Shown here: positions 1 through 7,918 of the stretch, piece after piece
Layout: each line of letters begins with the position of its first letter
Position numbering within the stretch: position 1 is the first letter of the stretch
Assembly: GCF_010500915.1 (NCBI RefSeq)
Contig: NZ_JAAAWP010000001.1
Coordinates: 620,001 to 684,000 of the forward strand
From: Alteromonas hispanica
Lineage (GTDB): Bacteria; Pseudomonadota; Gammaproteobacteria; Enterobacterales; Alteromonadaceae
Direction of reading: 5' to 3'
Length of the DNA stretch: 64,000 nt
Notes under the pieces: generated by a model
What the model saw: only the letters and a program-made list of their open reading frames with translations
Databases searched by the model: none
What the model was told of the DNA's origin: nothing
Made by a program: the position numbers and the translations under genes

Positions 1-192
1 GAAGTGGGAGCTTTTGTAGATAATAAATTTCTAAGTTTGTTATAAACGGTTTCACTCAGTTGATAAGAAAATAGTGGCGCGCCTTTGGCGGTATCGCAGC
101 TCTTTTTGATGAAGTAAATTGTTAATAATTTCAGCAATAATCTCGCTCGAACTTAGCAATCCCTTGGTTCTCGACACTTTACTACTTCCCAT
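1..192 (-). pseudogene. 5' end of a gene after zorC (zorD position), likely frameshifted, cut by window edge
   Basis: An ATG at 192-190 lies 21 bases after the zorC stop. It opens a frame of 47 codons that stops before the edge. If one A is removed from the A5 run (plus-strand T run at 103-107), the frame shifts into a second one that stays open to base 1. The joined product reads naturally, continuing after LLHQK into SCDTAKGAPLFSYQLSETVY. This suggests one gene with a one-base insertion, a sequencing error, or slippage. In type I Zorya operons the gene after zorC is zorD, an SNF2-like helicase/nuclease of about 1,000 residues. Too little is visible here to confirm that identity. No good ribosome binding site is seen before the ATG. 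Confidence 0.4.
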
Positions 193-213
193 ATGAGGTT
201 ATCTAATATACTT

Positions 214-2226
214 TTATTTCAATTTGTTACTGACTTCATCCGACAACTTTTTAACCCTTGCGTTTTGTGTTCTACGGCTTAACTCTTTTTGAACCATCTT
301 TAGCTCACTAGAATTCAGTTCATACTCTGAAAAGAGCTTTTCGAATTCATTAATATATAGCCCTACAAAGGGGCGATCTGTATTTGGTCGCAATTTTTGT
401 TTAATGCTATCGTCTTTGATTTTATCGAGTGTTATGAGGCGTTGTTTATTTTTTCTGAAAGAGGGTTCTTCCAAATCCTTTGTCACTAAAGATTTAAGAT
501 CCACATTTTCATAGTTAGGTTTCAAATTAATTTTTTCACATAACTTAACTGCTAGGGGGTATCCTCTATGAGCCAGTTGTTTTATAAGCGATTCAGCCAT
601 TTTCTTGCGATTTCTAGGTTCATCTGGATCACTGACTAAATCTAATGAATATAGGTAAGAGGCTTCGCTATCTCCATTCAATACTGCTTTTGCAAGTACT
701 GTGCGAAAACCCTTTTTGTTTCCACTTACTTTTCTAATTTTGTATAGCTCAGTCAGATGACTGACCGAATTAGATGTGTTGCCTAATCTTTTTTCTCTCG
801 TATTAAACGCGTTGTACCAATCTTCGAGATAACGTTCCCGCTCAGAAATTAACTTCAATGGAGGTTTGGGTAGTCCGTTACGAAAATCATAATGACCAAG
901 ACCTGGACGTAACCCACTGAACTCTTGGATGTTCGGGTTGGGTGTAATATTAAACTGAACTCGAAGCATTTTTTCACAGAAATATTGCCAGAGTTTAACG
1001 TGATCATGAATTGCACTGCACGCCAACTGTCGTACCCCACTCACAGAAAGCGCAGCGTTATTGCCGAAAAAGCGATTACTATTTCGTGAAATATTTTCAA
1101 AAAGCCTAATTTCGCTACAGTTGCCCCTAAGCACCAAAAAAACAATATGGTCTTTTAACTCAAACAGCACCGCCTCGTCTTGCTCCTTGTCATTTGAAAT
1201 AACAAAATCTAAGCTCGTTTGATTGCTATTCATCAATGTATGTAACGCTGATTTTCGCGGAATAATCAGTCTTAGCTTGCCGACCATTTCGCTATAATTA
1301 GACCAAAAGCGAACTCGACTCCGCAATCGACTTATCTCGTCGTCAGTGATATTGAGATATCTTTTGTTTTCGTGCGCGCACATCATATCCATGACGTTTT
1401 GAAATGCATAAAAAGCGCTCAGTTTAAACAAAGCTTTTAACGCATCCCGCACATCAGCACTAACTTCAAACCACAACGTGTTAGTCGCGCTTGGCAGGCA
1501 AGTTTTTTCCAGCCAATCCTTTAAAGGTTGATGTATCGGCAATCGTCGTTTTAATACCCCATTGATGAGCTCGATCGTCTCTGGCGTAGTCGATTCTTTC
1601 AAACAGCGTACGAACCATAAAGAGGCCTTTTCATCATCATATTGTTCAAGAACATCCAATGCTCCTAAGACGATGCTATTTCGATAACGTGAAGAGTTAG
1701 GCAATTTGAGAAAGTGAGATAGTTGTGCAGGTACCACGTCACATTCGTAAGCTAAAGCCGCAATCTTTACAAAATGCTTATCTCTCAATGCTATTAACCA
1801 ACGTGTTCGCTGTGCCGCTACTCCACTAATAAGCGGTAGAACGATATCTAACGACCTAAGCAAAAATGTGGGGAACTTTTCTTGGCGGCCATCTAAATGT
1901 AGCGCTGCGACAAATAATGCGAGACGGCCTAATCGTTCATTTTTGCCTATCGCTTGCCAAACGAGCGTTGCAGCCCTTATCCCTTGCTCGTCACCATCAA
2001 AAATGATGTCTTGCTGAAAAACACCTAACCACTCTATAGGTGTTATCAAGTCTTCCGAGCCATTTTCAATAAGCTTTAAAATTTGTTGGATAGTAAGGGG
2101 AGGAAATTGAGGCACAGGTCGATGATTCAATTCTCGCGCGAGCGCACCGTCAGACGAAACGTTTTTTAATGTATTCGTTTTGGGTATTCTCGGAAGCTTA
2201 AATTGAATCCCGCTACTTAGCGACAC
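214..2226 (-). CDS. zorC: Zorya-type anti-phage protein ZorC (EH-signature region)
   Basis: A 670-residue soluble protein that starts with GTG inside the zorB 3' end (14-base overlap) behind a clear AGGAG site, so translation is probably coupled. Residues of about 295-425 carry the arginine/tryptophan-rich stretch (RLRSRVRFWSNY), RFFG, and the IHDHVKLWQYF segment that I associate with the EH_signature family defining ZorC. The C-terminal part (about 500-620) has alanine/leucine helical repeats resembling Sel1/TPR. ZorC of type I systems is thought to act in the cytosol on invading DNA together with ZorD after activation by the ZorAB motor. It is longer than the E. coli ZorC I remember (about 560 residues). 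Identification rests on operon position plus weak sequence similarity. Confidence 0.75.
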   Translation of the reverse strand: MSLSSGIQFKLPRIPKTNTLKNVSSDGALARELNHRPVPQFPPLTIQQILKLIENGSEDLITPIEWLGVFQQDIIFDGDEQGIRAATLVWQAIGKNERLGRLALFVAALHLDGRQEKFPTFLLRSLDIVLPLISGVAAQRTRWLIALRDKHFVKIAALAYECDVVPAQLSHFLKLPNSSRYRNSIVLGALDVLEQYDDEKASLWFVRCLKESTTPETIELINGVLKRRLPIHQPLKDWLEKTCLPSATNTLWFEVSADVRDALKALFKLSAFYAFQNVMDMMCAHENKRYLNITDDEISRLRSRVRFWSNYSEMVGKLRLIIPRKSALHTLMNSNQTSLDFVISNDKEQDEAVLFELKDHIVFLVLRGNCSEIRLFENISRNSNRFFGNNAALSVSGVRQLACSAIHDHVKLWQYFCEKMLRVQFNITPNPNIQEFSGLRPGLGHYDFRNGLPKPPLKLISERERYLEDWYNAFNTREKRLGNTSNSVSHLTELYKIRKVSGNKKGFRTVLAKAVLNGDSEASYLYSLDLVSDPDEPRNRKKMAESLIKQLAHRGYPLAVKLCEKINLKPNYENVDLKSLVTKDLEEPSFRKNKQRLITLDKIKDDSIKQKLRPNTDRPFVGLYINEFEKLFSEYELNSSELKMVQKELSRRTQNARVKKLSDEVSNKLK

Positions 2227-2881
2227 GAACTACTCCTTCCTTCCCTACCACTTTCTGAAATTCCTGACCTTTAAATTGAAAGCGGAACATCACTTTACGG
2301 TCAGCCTCATTCGCCATGGTCTGGTCTGAGTCTATCGCACCTCGACCAGAAATCAGCAGCTTTTGCAAATAATCGGGCTTATTGGGAAAATCCATTAAGC
2401 TGATGTATTCAAATACACTGTTGGCACGAAGCACACTCAGCCGCATGTTGTGTTCAAAATTCCCTTCACTGCTCGAATGTCCCTCTACGACAATACGCAC
2501 TACCTCCTCGGCCGTTTCTTTATTTTGAAATACCACCTTGCTGTAAACTGGTATAAATTTATCCAAAAACACTTCGCCATCGCGTTTTAATTGGTAGTCG
2601 TTTTGCTCAAATAAAACAGAATTGGTTATTGAAATATCACCTGTTTCTGGATTTGGCGTCGCATCAATGCCCGCAGCTTTAAACCCATCCTCCAATCCTT
2701 TAATGATCATCACACGATTGTTTTTACTCTTTTCTGCCACATCGGCAATCTGCACTAATGCACTGATGAGTAAGAGCGCAAAAATCATTAGCAGCGCTGA
2801 CATCAAATCACCAATGGAAAGCCAGGTGCCATTTTCATCGATAGCTTCGTTGTTATCTACTCCCTGTACAAGTTGACTCAT
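2213..2881 (-). CDS. zorB: Zorya ZorB, MotB-like inner-membrane protein with OmpA-like peptidoglycan-binding domain
   Basis: 222 residues. There is a short cytoplasmic N-terminus, then one membrane helix at about 23-46 preceded by S22-I-G-D25. D25 is placed like the ion-carrying aspartate of MotB and of E. coli ZorB (D26). The periplasmic C-terminal half is an OmpA/MotB domain: GHSSSEG at 134-140 followed by N, LS and RAN around 145-155, the peptidoglycan-binding signature. The ATG follows the zorA TAA without any gap. ZorA and ZorB form a 5:2 proton-driven motor complex in the inner membrane that is thought to sense envelope disturbance at phage entry. Order zorA-zorB-zorC and the conserved aspartate make this a confident call. 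Confidence 0.88.
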   Translation of the reverse strand: MSQLVQGVDNNEAIDENGTWLSIGDLMSALLMIFALLLISALVQIADVAEKSKNNRVMIIKGLEDGFKAAGIDATPNPETGDISITNSVLFEQNDYQLKRDGEVFLDKFIPVYSKVVFQNKETAEEVVRIVVEGHSSSEGNFEHNMRLSVLRANSVFEYISLMDFPNKPDYLQKLLISGRGAIDSDQTMANEADRKVMFRFQFKGQEFQKVVGKEGVVRVAK

Positions 2882-5221
2882 TTACACTGCCTCAGTCTGC
2901 TTGGTTTCCATCTCGCTTATTTTTGCGCTGACCAGGTAATCAGCAGCTTGGGCAAGGCGATTGTGGATATTGGCTGCAGCTTCATCAAATGTATTGAAAA
3001 ACTGCTCCGTACTTTGGTTAGCTTGTGTAAAGTATTTCTCCATGGCCTTGGGTAGCCCTTCTGTCACCTCCCGGAATACTCTTGATGCCTGTTCATAATC
3101 CTTTTTAAGCGCTCCAATATGACGCCCCATGGTATTCGCAATATCCTGTAATTCAGATAGCGTTGCCGTTTTTGAAAGCCCAATTGCCTGAGCCAAGTTT
3201 TCTATTGTTTTAGCCGATGATTGAAGGTTTTCATGTTGCTGAGTTAACTCTTGCAATAAATTGTGACGCGTTTGATACTCTTCTTCGAATACCTGCTTAA
3301 AGCGATTAACTGCATCCACTAGTCCGGTGGTTTGTTTATTCAAAGAATCCTCTAGCAGGTTGCTTTGATCTTCAAAGAATGTAGTCAGGTTTTTTTGATA
3401 TTCAATCCGGAAAGCCTCTAACTCCGTTTGAATAGTGTGCGACATGTTAGTGATTTTCGAATCAATATCACCTAGTCCCTGTTCTAGCTCATGGCGCGCA
3501 GTATGCATTAATGAACTCGCTTGCTCACCGGTGGTCCGTAACACATCATTTTGTTCTTTAAAGCTTTGATTGGTCTGCTCAAGTAAATTTTCGATTCGTT
3601 TTTCTGTCGCATCAAACAGCTCTTTTTCAGTTGCAGCTCTGGATACTAAAGCTTCTTCAAGTTGTTCACCCATGCCTTTAAATGCCTGGGAAGCTTTTTC
3701 CGCGCTCTGTTCAAATGCCTCTCGCTGCGACGCCATGCCTTCACTAAACTCTTCTCTTGCGGATGTCATCAACGCACTTGCTTCACTGCCGGTGGTCTTT
3801 AAGGTTTCATTTTGTTCTTCAAAGCTCTGGCTAGTTTGTTTGAGCAAATTCTCTATGCGTTCTTCCATTGAGAAAAAGAGCTGTTTTTCTTTCTCTGCGC
3901 GATTATCCAGTGCGGCCTCTAGCTGTTCTCGCATTCCGCTGAATGCATCTGCGGCGTTACTTGCACTTTGTTCAAAAGCACTTCGCTGTGACGCCATTCC
4001 CTCTTCACTTAACTTCAAGACATCGTGAACTTTCTGTGTAATATCGTTCATCGCGCTCTTAGTATCGTCCTTAAAACCATCGAGAACTGATGCGAGTGAC
4101 TGAGCAAAGTCCTGAAGTTTTTGCATTGTGTCCTGATTGAATTTGTTGATCGTTTCAACTGTTGTCGACATATTGGTTAAAACTTTACCAACATTGGTAT
4201 TCAGCTTTTCTGTCACCTCATTGCTGGCGTTTACCGCCTCAGTTGTTTTATTTAACTCTTGCGTAACTGGCTCAATTAACTCTTCTTTAATTGCATTAAT
4301 AATCTGACTGAGCAGTTCTTTATGATTGTCTTGCTTAATTTGGCGCAGTGTTTGAATTTCATCTTTAAACTCAGACAATATCGGCACCACTGAGTTTTTC
4401 ATTGTGTTGTCGACGGAGTCTGAAATTTGGGAAGCGATATATTCACCGTTCAAATTATCCCCTAATCCTTTAAACGTAGTAAGTAATTCGCCAAACTGAT
4501 TACCTACCGCTTCCATAGCACGCGTTGACTGCAACTGCGCATCCAACATTTGTTGATCTTGTTCACGTTCCGCAATTTTTTGTAAAAATTCGACGCTTGA
4601 CGCTTCTGCCAAACATTGGGATAAAAGACGATTAACCTTACTTGTTTTGCTATTAAGACGAATATGGAAAAACTGCATTACAAGCATAATAATGGCTGAG
4701 CCAGCAAGGCCTGCGAGCGAGGTATAAAAAGCCGTTTTCATACCCTCTAGAAGTTGAGATGCCGATTGCAGCAAAGATGCTGTGCCTTGTTCAACGCCAC
4801 TAAAATTGAACTCTGATAGACCTAGCGTAATACCCAAAAAGGTGCCCGCCACACCAATACTAGTTAACAAAGCAGGTAAACTTTTACCGTGAAATCCTGG
4901 CGTACGGATAAAAGCTTGAGATATATTACTTTTGATAAGAAAACGACCGTCACGCTTTTCTGCAACAACGTCTTCACTACTCAGAGTTAGCATGAGATGC
5001 TGTTTTAACCAGTCGGCCGCAATACCTGAAAACTTGCTAAGCGAGACCACCTCTTCTTTTGTGAGCTGCTTAGCCATCGTAAACAACTCGCCCAGCTCTT
5101 TTTTATCGCGTCTGTAGCCAATTATCTGACCGCTTAAGCCCACAAAAAAGAGCCCAAAAATACCGACAAGCAGTAAAAAAGTAATCAAATCTATTTGTAA
5201 AGATTGAATCAGATTGCCCAT
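2882..5221 (-). CDS. zorA: Zorya ZorA, MotA/TolQ-like ion-driven motor subunit with long cytoplasmic tail
   Basis: 779 residues. There are hydrophobic helices at about 13-34, 117-137 and 165-185, with the MotA/TolQ/ExbB-type segment LLTSIGVAGTFLGITLGLS in between. Residues from about 200 to the end form a very long hydrophilic coiled-coil tail. Known ZorA tails build an intracellular shaft that relays motor rotation to the effectors. The tail holds an 87-residue tandem duplication (units at about 407-493 and 494-580, both starting EGMASQR). A good AGGAGTG site precedes the ATG, which lies 12 bases after the 134-residue gene, so these genes are probably cotranscribed. The length fits type I ZorA (about 700-780). 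A MotA-like protein with a tail alone could be another motor system, but the zorB and zorC neighbours favour Zorya. Confidence 0.87.
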   Translation of the reverse strand: MGNLIQSLQIDLITFLLLVGIFGLFFVGLSGQIIGYRRDKKELGELFTMAKQLTKEEVVSLSKFSGIAADWLKQHLMLTLSSEDVVAEKRDGRFLIKSNISQAFIRTPGFHGKSLPALLTSIGVAGTFLGITLGLSEFNFSGVEQGTASLLQSASQLLEGMKTAFYTSLAGLAGSAIIMLVMQFFHIRLNSKTSKVNRLLSQCLAEASSVEFLQKIAEREQDQQMLDAQLQSTRAMEAVGNQFGELLTTFKGLGDNLNGEYIASQISDSVDNTMKNSVVPILSEFKDEIQTLRQIKQDNHKELLSQIINAIKEELIEPVTQELNKTTEAVNASNEVTEKLNTNVGKVLTNMSTTVETINKFNQDTMQKLQDFAQSLASVLDGFKDDTKSAMNDITQKVHDVLKLSEEGMASQRSAFEQSASNAADAFSGMREQLEAALDNRAEKEKQLFFSMEERIENLLKQTSQSFEEQNETLKTTGSEASALMTSAREEFSEGMASQREAFEQSAEKASQAFKGMGEQLEEALVSRAATEKELFDATEKRIENLLEQTNQSFKEQNDVLRTTGEQASSLMHTARHELEQGLGDIDSKITNMSHTIQTELEAFRIEYQKNLTTFFEDQSNLLEDSLNKQTTGLVDAVNRFKQVFEEEYQTRHNLLQELTQQHENLQSSAKTIENLAQAIGLSKTATLSELQDIANTMGRHIGALKKDYEQASRVFREVTEGLPKAMEKYFTQANQSTEQFFNTFDEAAANIHNRLAQAADYLVSAKISEMETKQTEAV

Positions 5222-5233
5222 ATTACAACACTC

Positions 5234-5638
5234 CTATCGGATTAAAGATTCAAGTTCATAAGAAGAAAAAAGCTCTTTCGCTATTCGCAAAGGTATATGT
5301 TCTGCATCAAGTCGCAAAACACCATTGATATTCACAGGGCTGTGCAATCTCACACTCAGCAGCACTTCACCATCAGTGTTGTCATTATCAACTTTTAAGT
5401 AAGCAGCGTTTTCATGAAATCGAAGTAGGCTCGCCTGCCATGAGGATTTCTGACGACGCATTGCTTCGGTGATATCATTTTTTGCCCCCAAAGTTTCCCG
5501 AGAAACTTTCCAGGCATGATTTAGCGCAATAATGCGAGTAATGATTGCTTCAACAGAATTGAAAGATTCCATAAAATCTCGGCTGTTTTTTTCACCCGTA
5601 TGAGACCTGGATGAACTTGCATGTAATTCCTTTAACAT
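5234..5638 (-). CDS. unknown 134-residue protein just upstream of zorA
   Basis: I do not recognise a family. The product is hydrophilic with no signal peptide or membrane helix. The N-terminal 20 residues are Ser/His/Lys-rich; the middle (about 25-75) looks helical, with a basic stretch near EAMRRQKSSWQ. The C-terminal half (about 80-134) looks like alternating strands (VLLSVRL, INGVLRL) followed by a helix. A GGGAG site stands seven bases before the ATG. The gene ends 12 bases before zorA, so cotranscription with the Zorya operon is likely. It could be an extra Zorya component, a chaperone or a regulator; none of the four named type I Zorya genes corresponds to it. Confidence 0.75.
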   Translation of the reverse strand: MLKELHASSSRSHTGEKNSRDFMESFNSVEAIITRIIALNHAWKVSRETLGAKNDITEAMRRQKSSWQASLLRFHENAAYLKVDNDNTDGEVLLSVRLHSPVNINGVLRLDAEHIPLRIAKELFSSYELESLIR

Positions 5639-5792
5639 TTTTATAACTCCCTAATTTTCAAGCTCTTCGTTTCATTCTTTTTGAAACCTCATCAGAGCCC
5701 GCTTTAGCATTTCCAAAAATTAAAAATGCCTTGCACAGGCCCGTCTTTATTGAAATTGCGATCAACAGAATCTCGGCTATACATCATGTGCT

Positions 5793-6353
5793 CTAGTTTA
5801 CTGCTGGCTTGTCAAGGTACCTGACAATGGTCGTGTCCTGCTTCTCCCGCTGTCCTGTATTAATCTTACTAGCAGCAGGTAGGTACTCAGCTGACAGTTT
5901 AAACGGAATATCAACTTCTTGAACGCCCTGTTCGAGAGGTGACTGCAAAAAAGTACAGGGGAAACGAGTTTTTCCTAACAAAATCCAAACCGTTTGCATA
6001 GCGGGTGTACCAAGGCTAAGGAGGATAGATAGCCTATTCGGTTGAGTGCAAAGTTTATTTAGATGACGATTTGCATGTGCGTATATATCGCCAAAATCAA
6101 TTGATGATGACAGCGAAATATGATTAGCACGAATATTGGCATTAGTAAGCTTGCTCAGCCATTCAATACAAGGAGCAACGCGTTCTTTAAGGTAGTTATA
6201 TAACAATTCTATTGAATCAAGAATGTGGGTGTTCAGAACTGACACAATGGGTCCAGAAATATTCTTGATATAAGTATCGCCCTTTAACGAATCAAGGTCA
6301 TTTCCTCCAATCCAACTGGTGAGTACCCGTTCCTTTTTACCACTACTGCTCAT
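5793..6353 (-). CDS. stand-alone CARF-like sensor protein, resembling the N-terminal domain of RtcR-type sigma-54 regulators
   Basis: 186 residues. The start VLTSWIGGNDLDSLKG, the middle IELLYNY, LSSSIDFGDIYAHA, and above all LSLGTPAMQTVWILLGKTRFP then VDIPFKLSAEYLP match, as I recall them, the sensor domain of sigma-54 activators of the RtcR/CARF group. There the last motif leads into an AAA+ domain and an HTH. Here the protein stops about 20 residues after that point, so neither domain exists in this gene or in the 154 bases before the next one. It may be a separate CARF sensor (nucleotide or RNA-end ligand) or a relic of a regulator. An SD-like GAGGGTCAAGG precedes the ATG. It is on the Zorya strand, 154 bases upstream of the 134-residue gene. 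Confidence 0.7.
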   Translation of the reverse strand: MSSSGKKERVLTSWIGGNDLDSLKGDTYIKNISGPIVSVLNTHILDSIELLYNYLKERVAPCIEWLSKLTNANIRANHISLSSSIDFGDIYAHANRHLNKLCTQPNRLSILLSLGTPAMQTVWILLGKTRFPCTFLQSPLEQGVQEVDIPFKLSAEYLPAASKINTGQREKQDTTIVRYLDKPAVN

Positions 6354-6533
6354 CCTTGACCCTCAACTTTAGCAAAGCAACAAAAACTAATATCCCGATA
6401 AATTTCTGCGTAGATATAAAAATTGCTTAAGTAAAGATACCATCAGCCACTGATTTTGGGAATCTCAATATTAGCCAAAAGTATAACAAAAAACTCACAA
6501 TTCCGATCCCAGCCTTTGCAGAGACCAACAAAC

Positions 6534-6653
6534 CTACTCCTCATCATCAGAGTCTTTTTTGAATAGAAAGCCAATACCTAGAATTATCACCGCGGTAAGG
6601 AAGGCGAAAGGAATCATTAAGCCAGATTCAAGAATTTGAGTAAGATAGTCCAT
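6534..6653 (-). CDS. 39-residue single-span membrane protein
   Basis: A short frame with a GAGG site 7 bases before the ATG. The product starts MDYLTQILESG, continues with one membrane helix (about 12-32, with MIPFAFLTAVIILGIGFLF) and ends KKDSDDEE. The positive-inside KK followed by an acidic tail is typical of small inner-membrane proteins. I know no family. It lies between the CARF-like gene and a second small gene on the same strand, inside the island. It could be a membrane partner of the Zorya motor, a holin/toxin-like peptide, or unrelated. Coding status is inferred from the ribosome binding site and the clean helix-plus-tail design. Confidence 0.55.
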   Translation of the reverse strand: MDYLTQILESGLMIPFAFLTAVIILGIGFLFKKDSDDEE

Positions 6654-6739
6654 AATGAAACCTCAGATAGTAAGTTTTGATTAAGCTACAAGCTTTATTG
6701 CTATTCTCGCTCTCGATGGATGGAGTTTTGCTTACGACG

Positions 6740-6907
6740 CTATTTTTTGTTTTTGGACACAGTGGGCTTGATGTCTTTAAACTGCTGCATAGATTTCCAC
6801 AACGCCCTCTGAGTTTCTTTTCGGTGCAGAGCAAGTCGCACAATGCCGTTTTTATCAAACTCAATATGCTGCAAGTCAACAGCATGCTCTTTATCTTTGT
6901 TTGTCAT
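6740..6907 (-). CDS. 55-residue basic protein of unknown function
   Basis: The ATG at 6907 is preceded by a CAGGGG site at good distance. The product (MTNKDKEHAVDLQHIEFDKN..., ending PTVSKNKK) is hydrophilic and rich in Lys, His and Gln, with a possible strand (HIEFDKNGIVRLAL) followed by a helix (KETQRALWKSMQQF). No family recognised. It lies 86 bases from the OB-HD gene upstream and 86 bases from the 39-residue gene downstream, same strand, so it probably belongs to the same transcript. The two overlapping longer frames on either strand look non-coding (Cys/Ser/Leu-rich), which supports this frame. Confidence 0.55.
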   Translation of the reverse strand: MTNKDKEHAVDLQHIEFDKNGIVRLALHRKETQRALWKSMQQFKDIKPTVSKNKK

Positions 6908-6993
6908 AAAATATTACCCCTGATGAAAGTGGACAGAAGACCCCATGGTTCTCTTCAAAACCTACAATAATGCTATTTTATAATCGCGCTACT

Positions 6994-7845
6994 TTATGTC
7001 TGTCCCTTTGAGTCTTCTCTATCAAATCGTTGTATCTGAGTCGCTATGTTAAGCTTCGCGGAATACTTCAATTGTTCTTTATCACAAGTCCAGATGTGAC
7101 GTAAAATATCGGCATACCTAGGGTTTGATTGGGAAAGTTGTTTGAGCGCTGAAGCACAAAGTTCTAACGTTAACGAGTCATGGTTTACCATTGTTCCTGT
7201 AGCGGTGTAGATCATAGATTCAGATAATGTGACGGTTTTACCTATATCGTGAAGAAGTGCTCCGACAATACCTAAAGCCTTTTCTTCTTTTCTACCCACC
7301 ATGTTTTTCGCAAATAACTCTGCCACTCGTATGCTGTGTCTTAACAAGCCACCAATATAGTTATGATGGTAATTTAAGCTTGCTGGGTTTCGAAGAAATG
7401 GCACCATTATTCGGCTTTGAATCAAAGTGTGCGCGACGAATCGTCTTAACGCTTCATACTCAATGCACTCTACTATTTTAACCAGACGCTCGACATCTTC
7501 ATGATTCTCCGATGCATCTCTAGGAACTAAGCGTATATGTCTGTACTTTTCAGGAATTTCATCAACAGCATAGAAAAAGTCAGCAACATATACCTCACCA
7601 ACGGTTGTTTTAACTTTCGTTGCTTCAACGTGAACAAAGCCAAAGTGAGAAAAGCGTTTTGTGTCGCAATCAATCTGCGTGGCTATTATCTCAAACTGGG
7701 TAAATGCATCCATTAACGTAATCACCCAATACGGTCTACCATGCTGGTTAAACCTAACTACGAAACCAGCCATGCAATAAAAACCTTTAAAACGAGAAAG
7801 TTTTTTCGCTTCTGAAAGCTCCGGCTGCAATGAATCAATTTTCAT
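6994..7845 (-). CDS. OB-fold plus HD-domain phosphohydrolase, island-borne
   Basis: 283 residues. The N-terminal part (about 20-95) looks like an OB-type beta barrel (FKGFYCMAGFVVRF, PYWVITLMDAF, VGEVYVADFFY). The C-terminal part is an HD domain: H170 in GLLRHSIRVAELF, H199-D200 in GALLHDIGK, and H222-D223 in VNHDSLT. This arrangement resembles YhaM-type exonucleases and the HD (TraI-like) proteins common in integrative elements. The likely activity is a metal-dependent phosphodiesterase/phosphatase on nucleotides or nucleic acid. It lies next to the integrase, same strand, 73 bases apart. Whether it serves mobility or defence cannot be told from sequence. Confidence 0.7.
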   Translation of the reverse strand: MKIDSLQPELSEAKKLSRFKGFYCMAGFVVRFNQHGRPYWVITLMDAFTQFEIIATQIDCDTKRFSHFGFVHVEATKVKTTVGEVYVADFFYAVDEIPEKYRHIRLVPRDASENHEDVERLVKIVECIEYEALRRFVAHTLIQSRIMVPFLRNPASLNYHHNYIGGLLRHSIRVAELFAKNMVGRKEEKALGIVGALLHDIGKTVTLSESMIYTATGTMVNHDSLTLELCASALKQLSQSNPRYADILRHIWTCDKEQLKYSAKLNIATQIQRFDREDSKGQT

Positions 7846-7918
7846 CGTTCTGCCCTCTTTGTTGATACCAGTATAAACTCCGTCCTAATTCACCTTTACA
7901 GTGTATTAAGTGCTAAAA

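Noticed and set aside
5639..5792. GG-N10-GC match to a sigma-54 promoter before the 134-residue gene
   Set aside because: Only the minimal bases match (TGGAAATGCTAAAGC), and the CARF-like protein has no AAA+ domain to activate such a promoter.
6628..6970. Longer open frames on both strands (6628-6885 minus, 6677-6970 plus)
   Set aside because: Cys/Ser/Leu- or Phe-rich composition and poor ribosome binding sites; the 55-residue frame at 6740-6907 is more protein-like.
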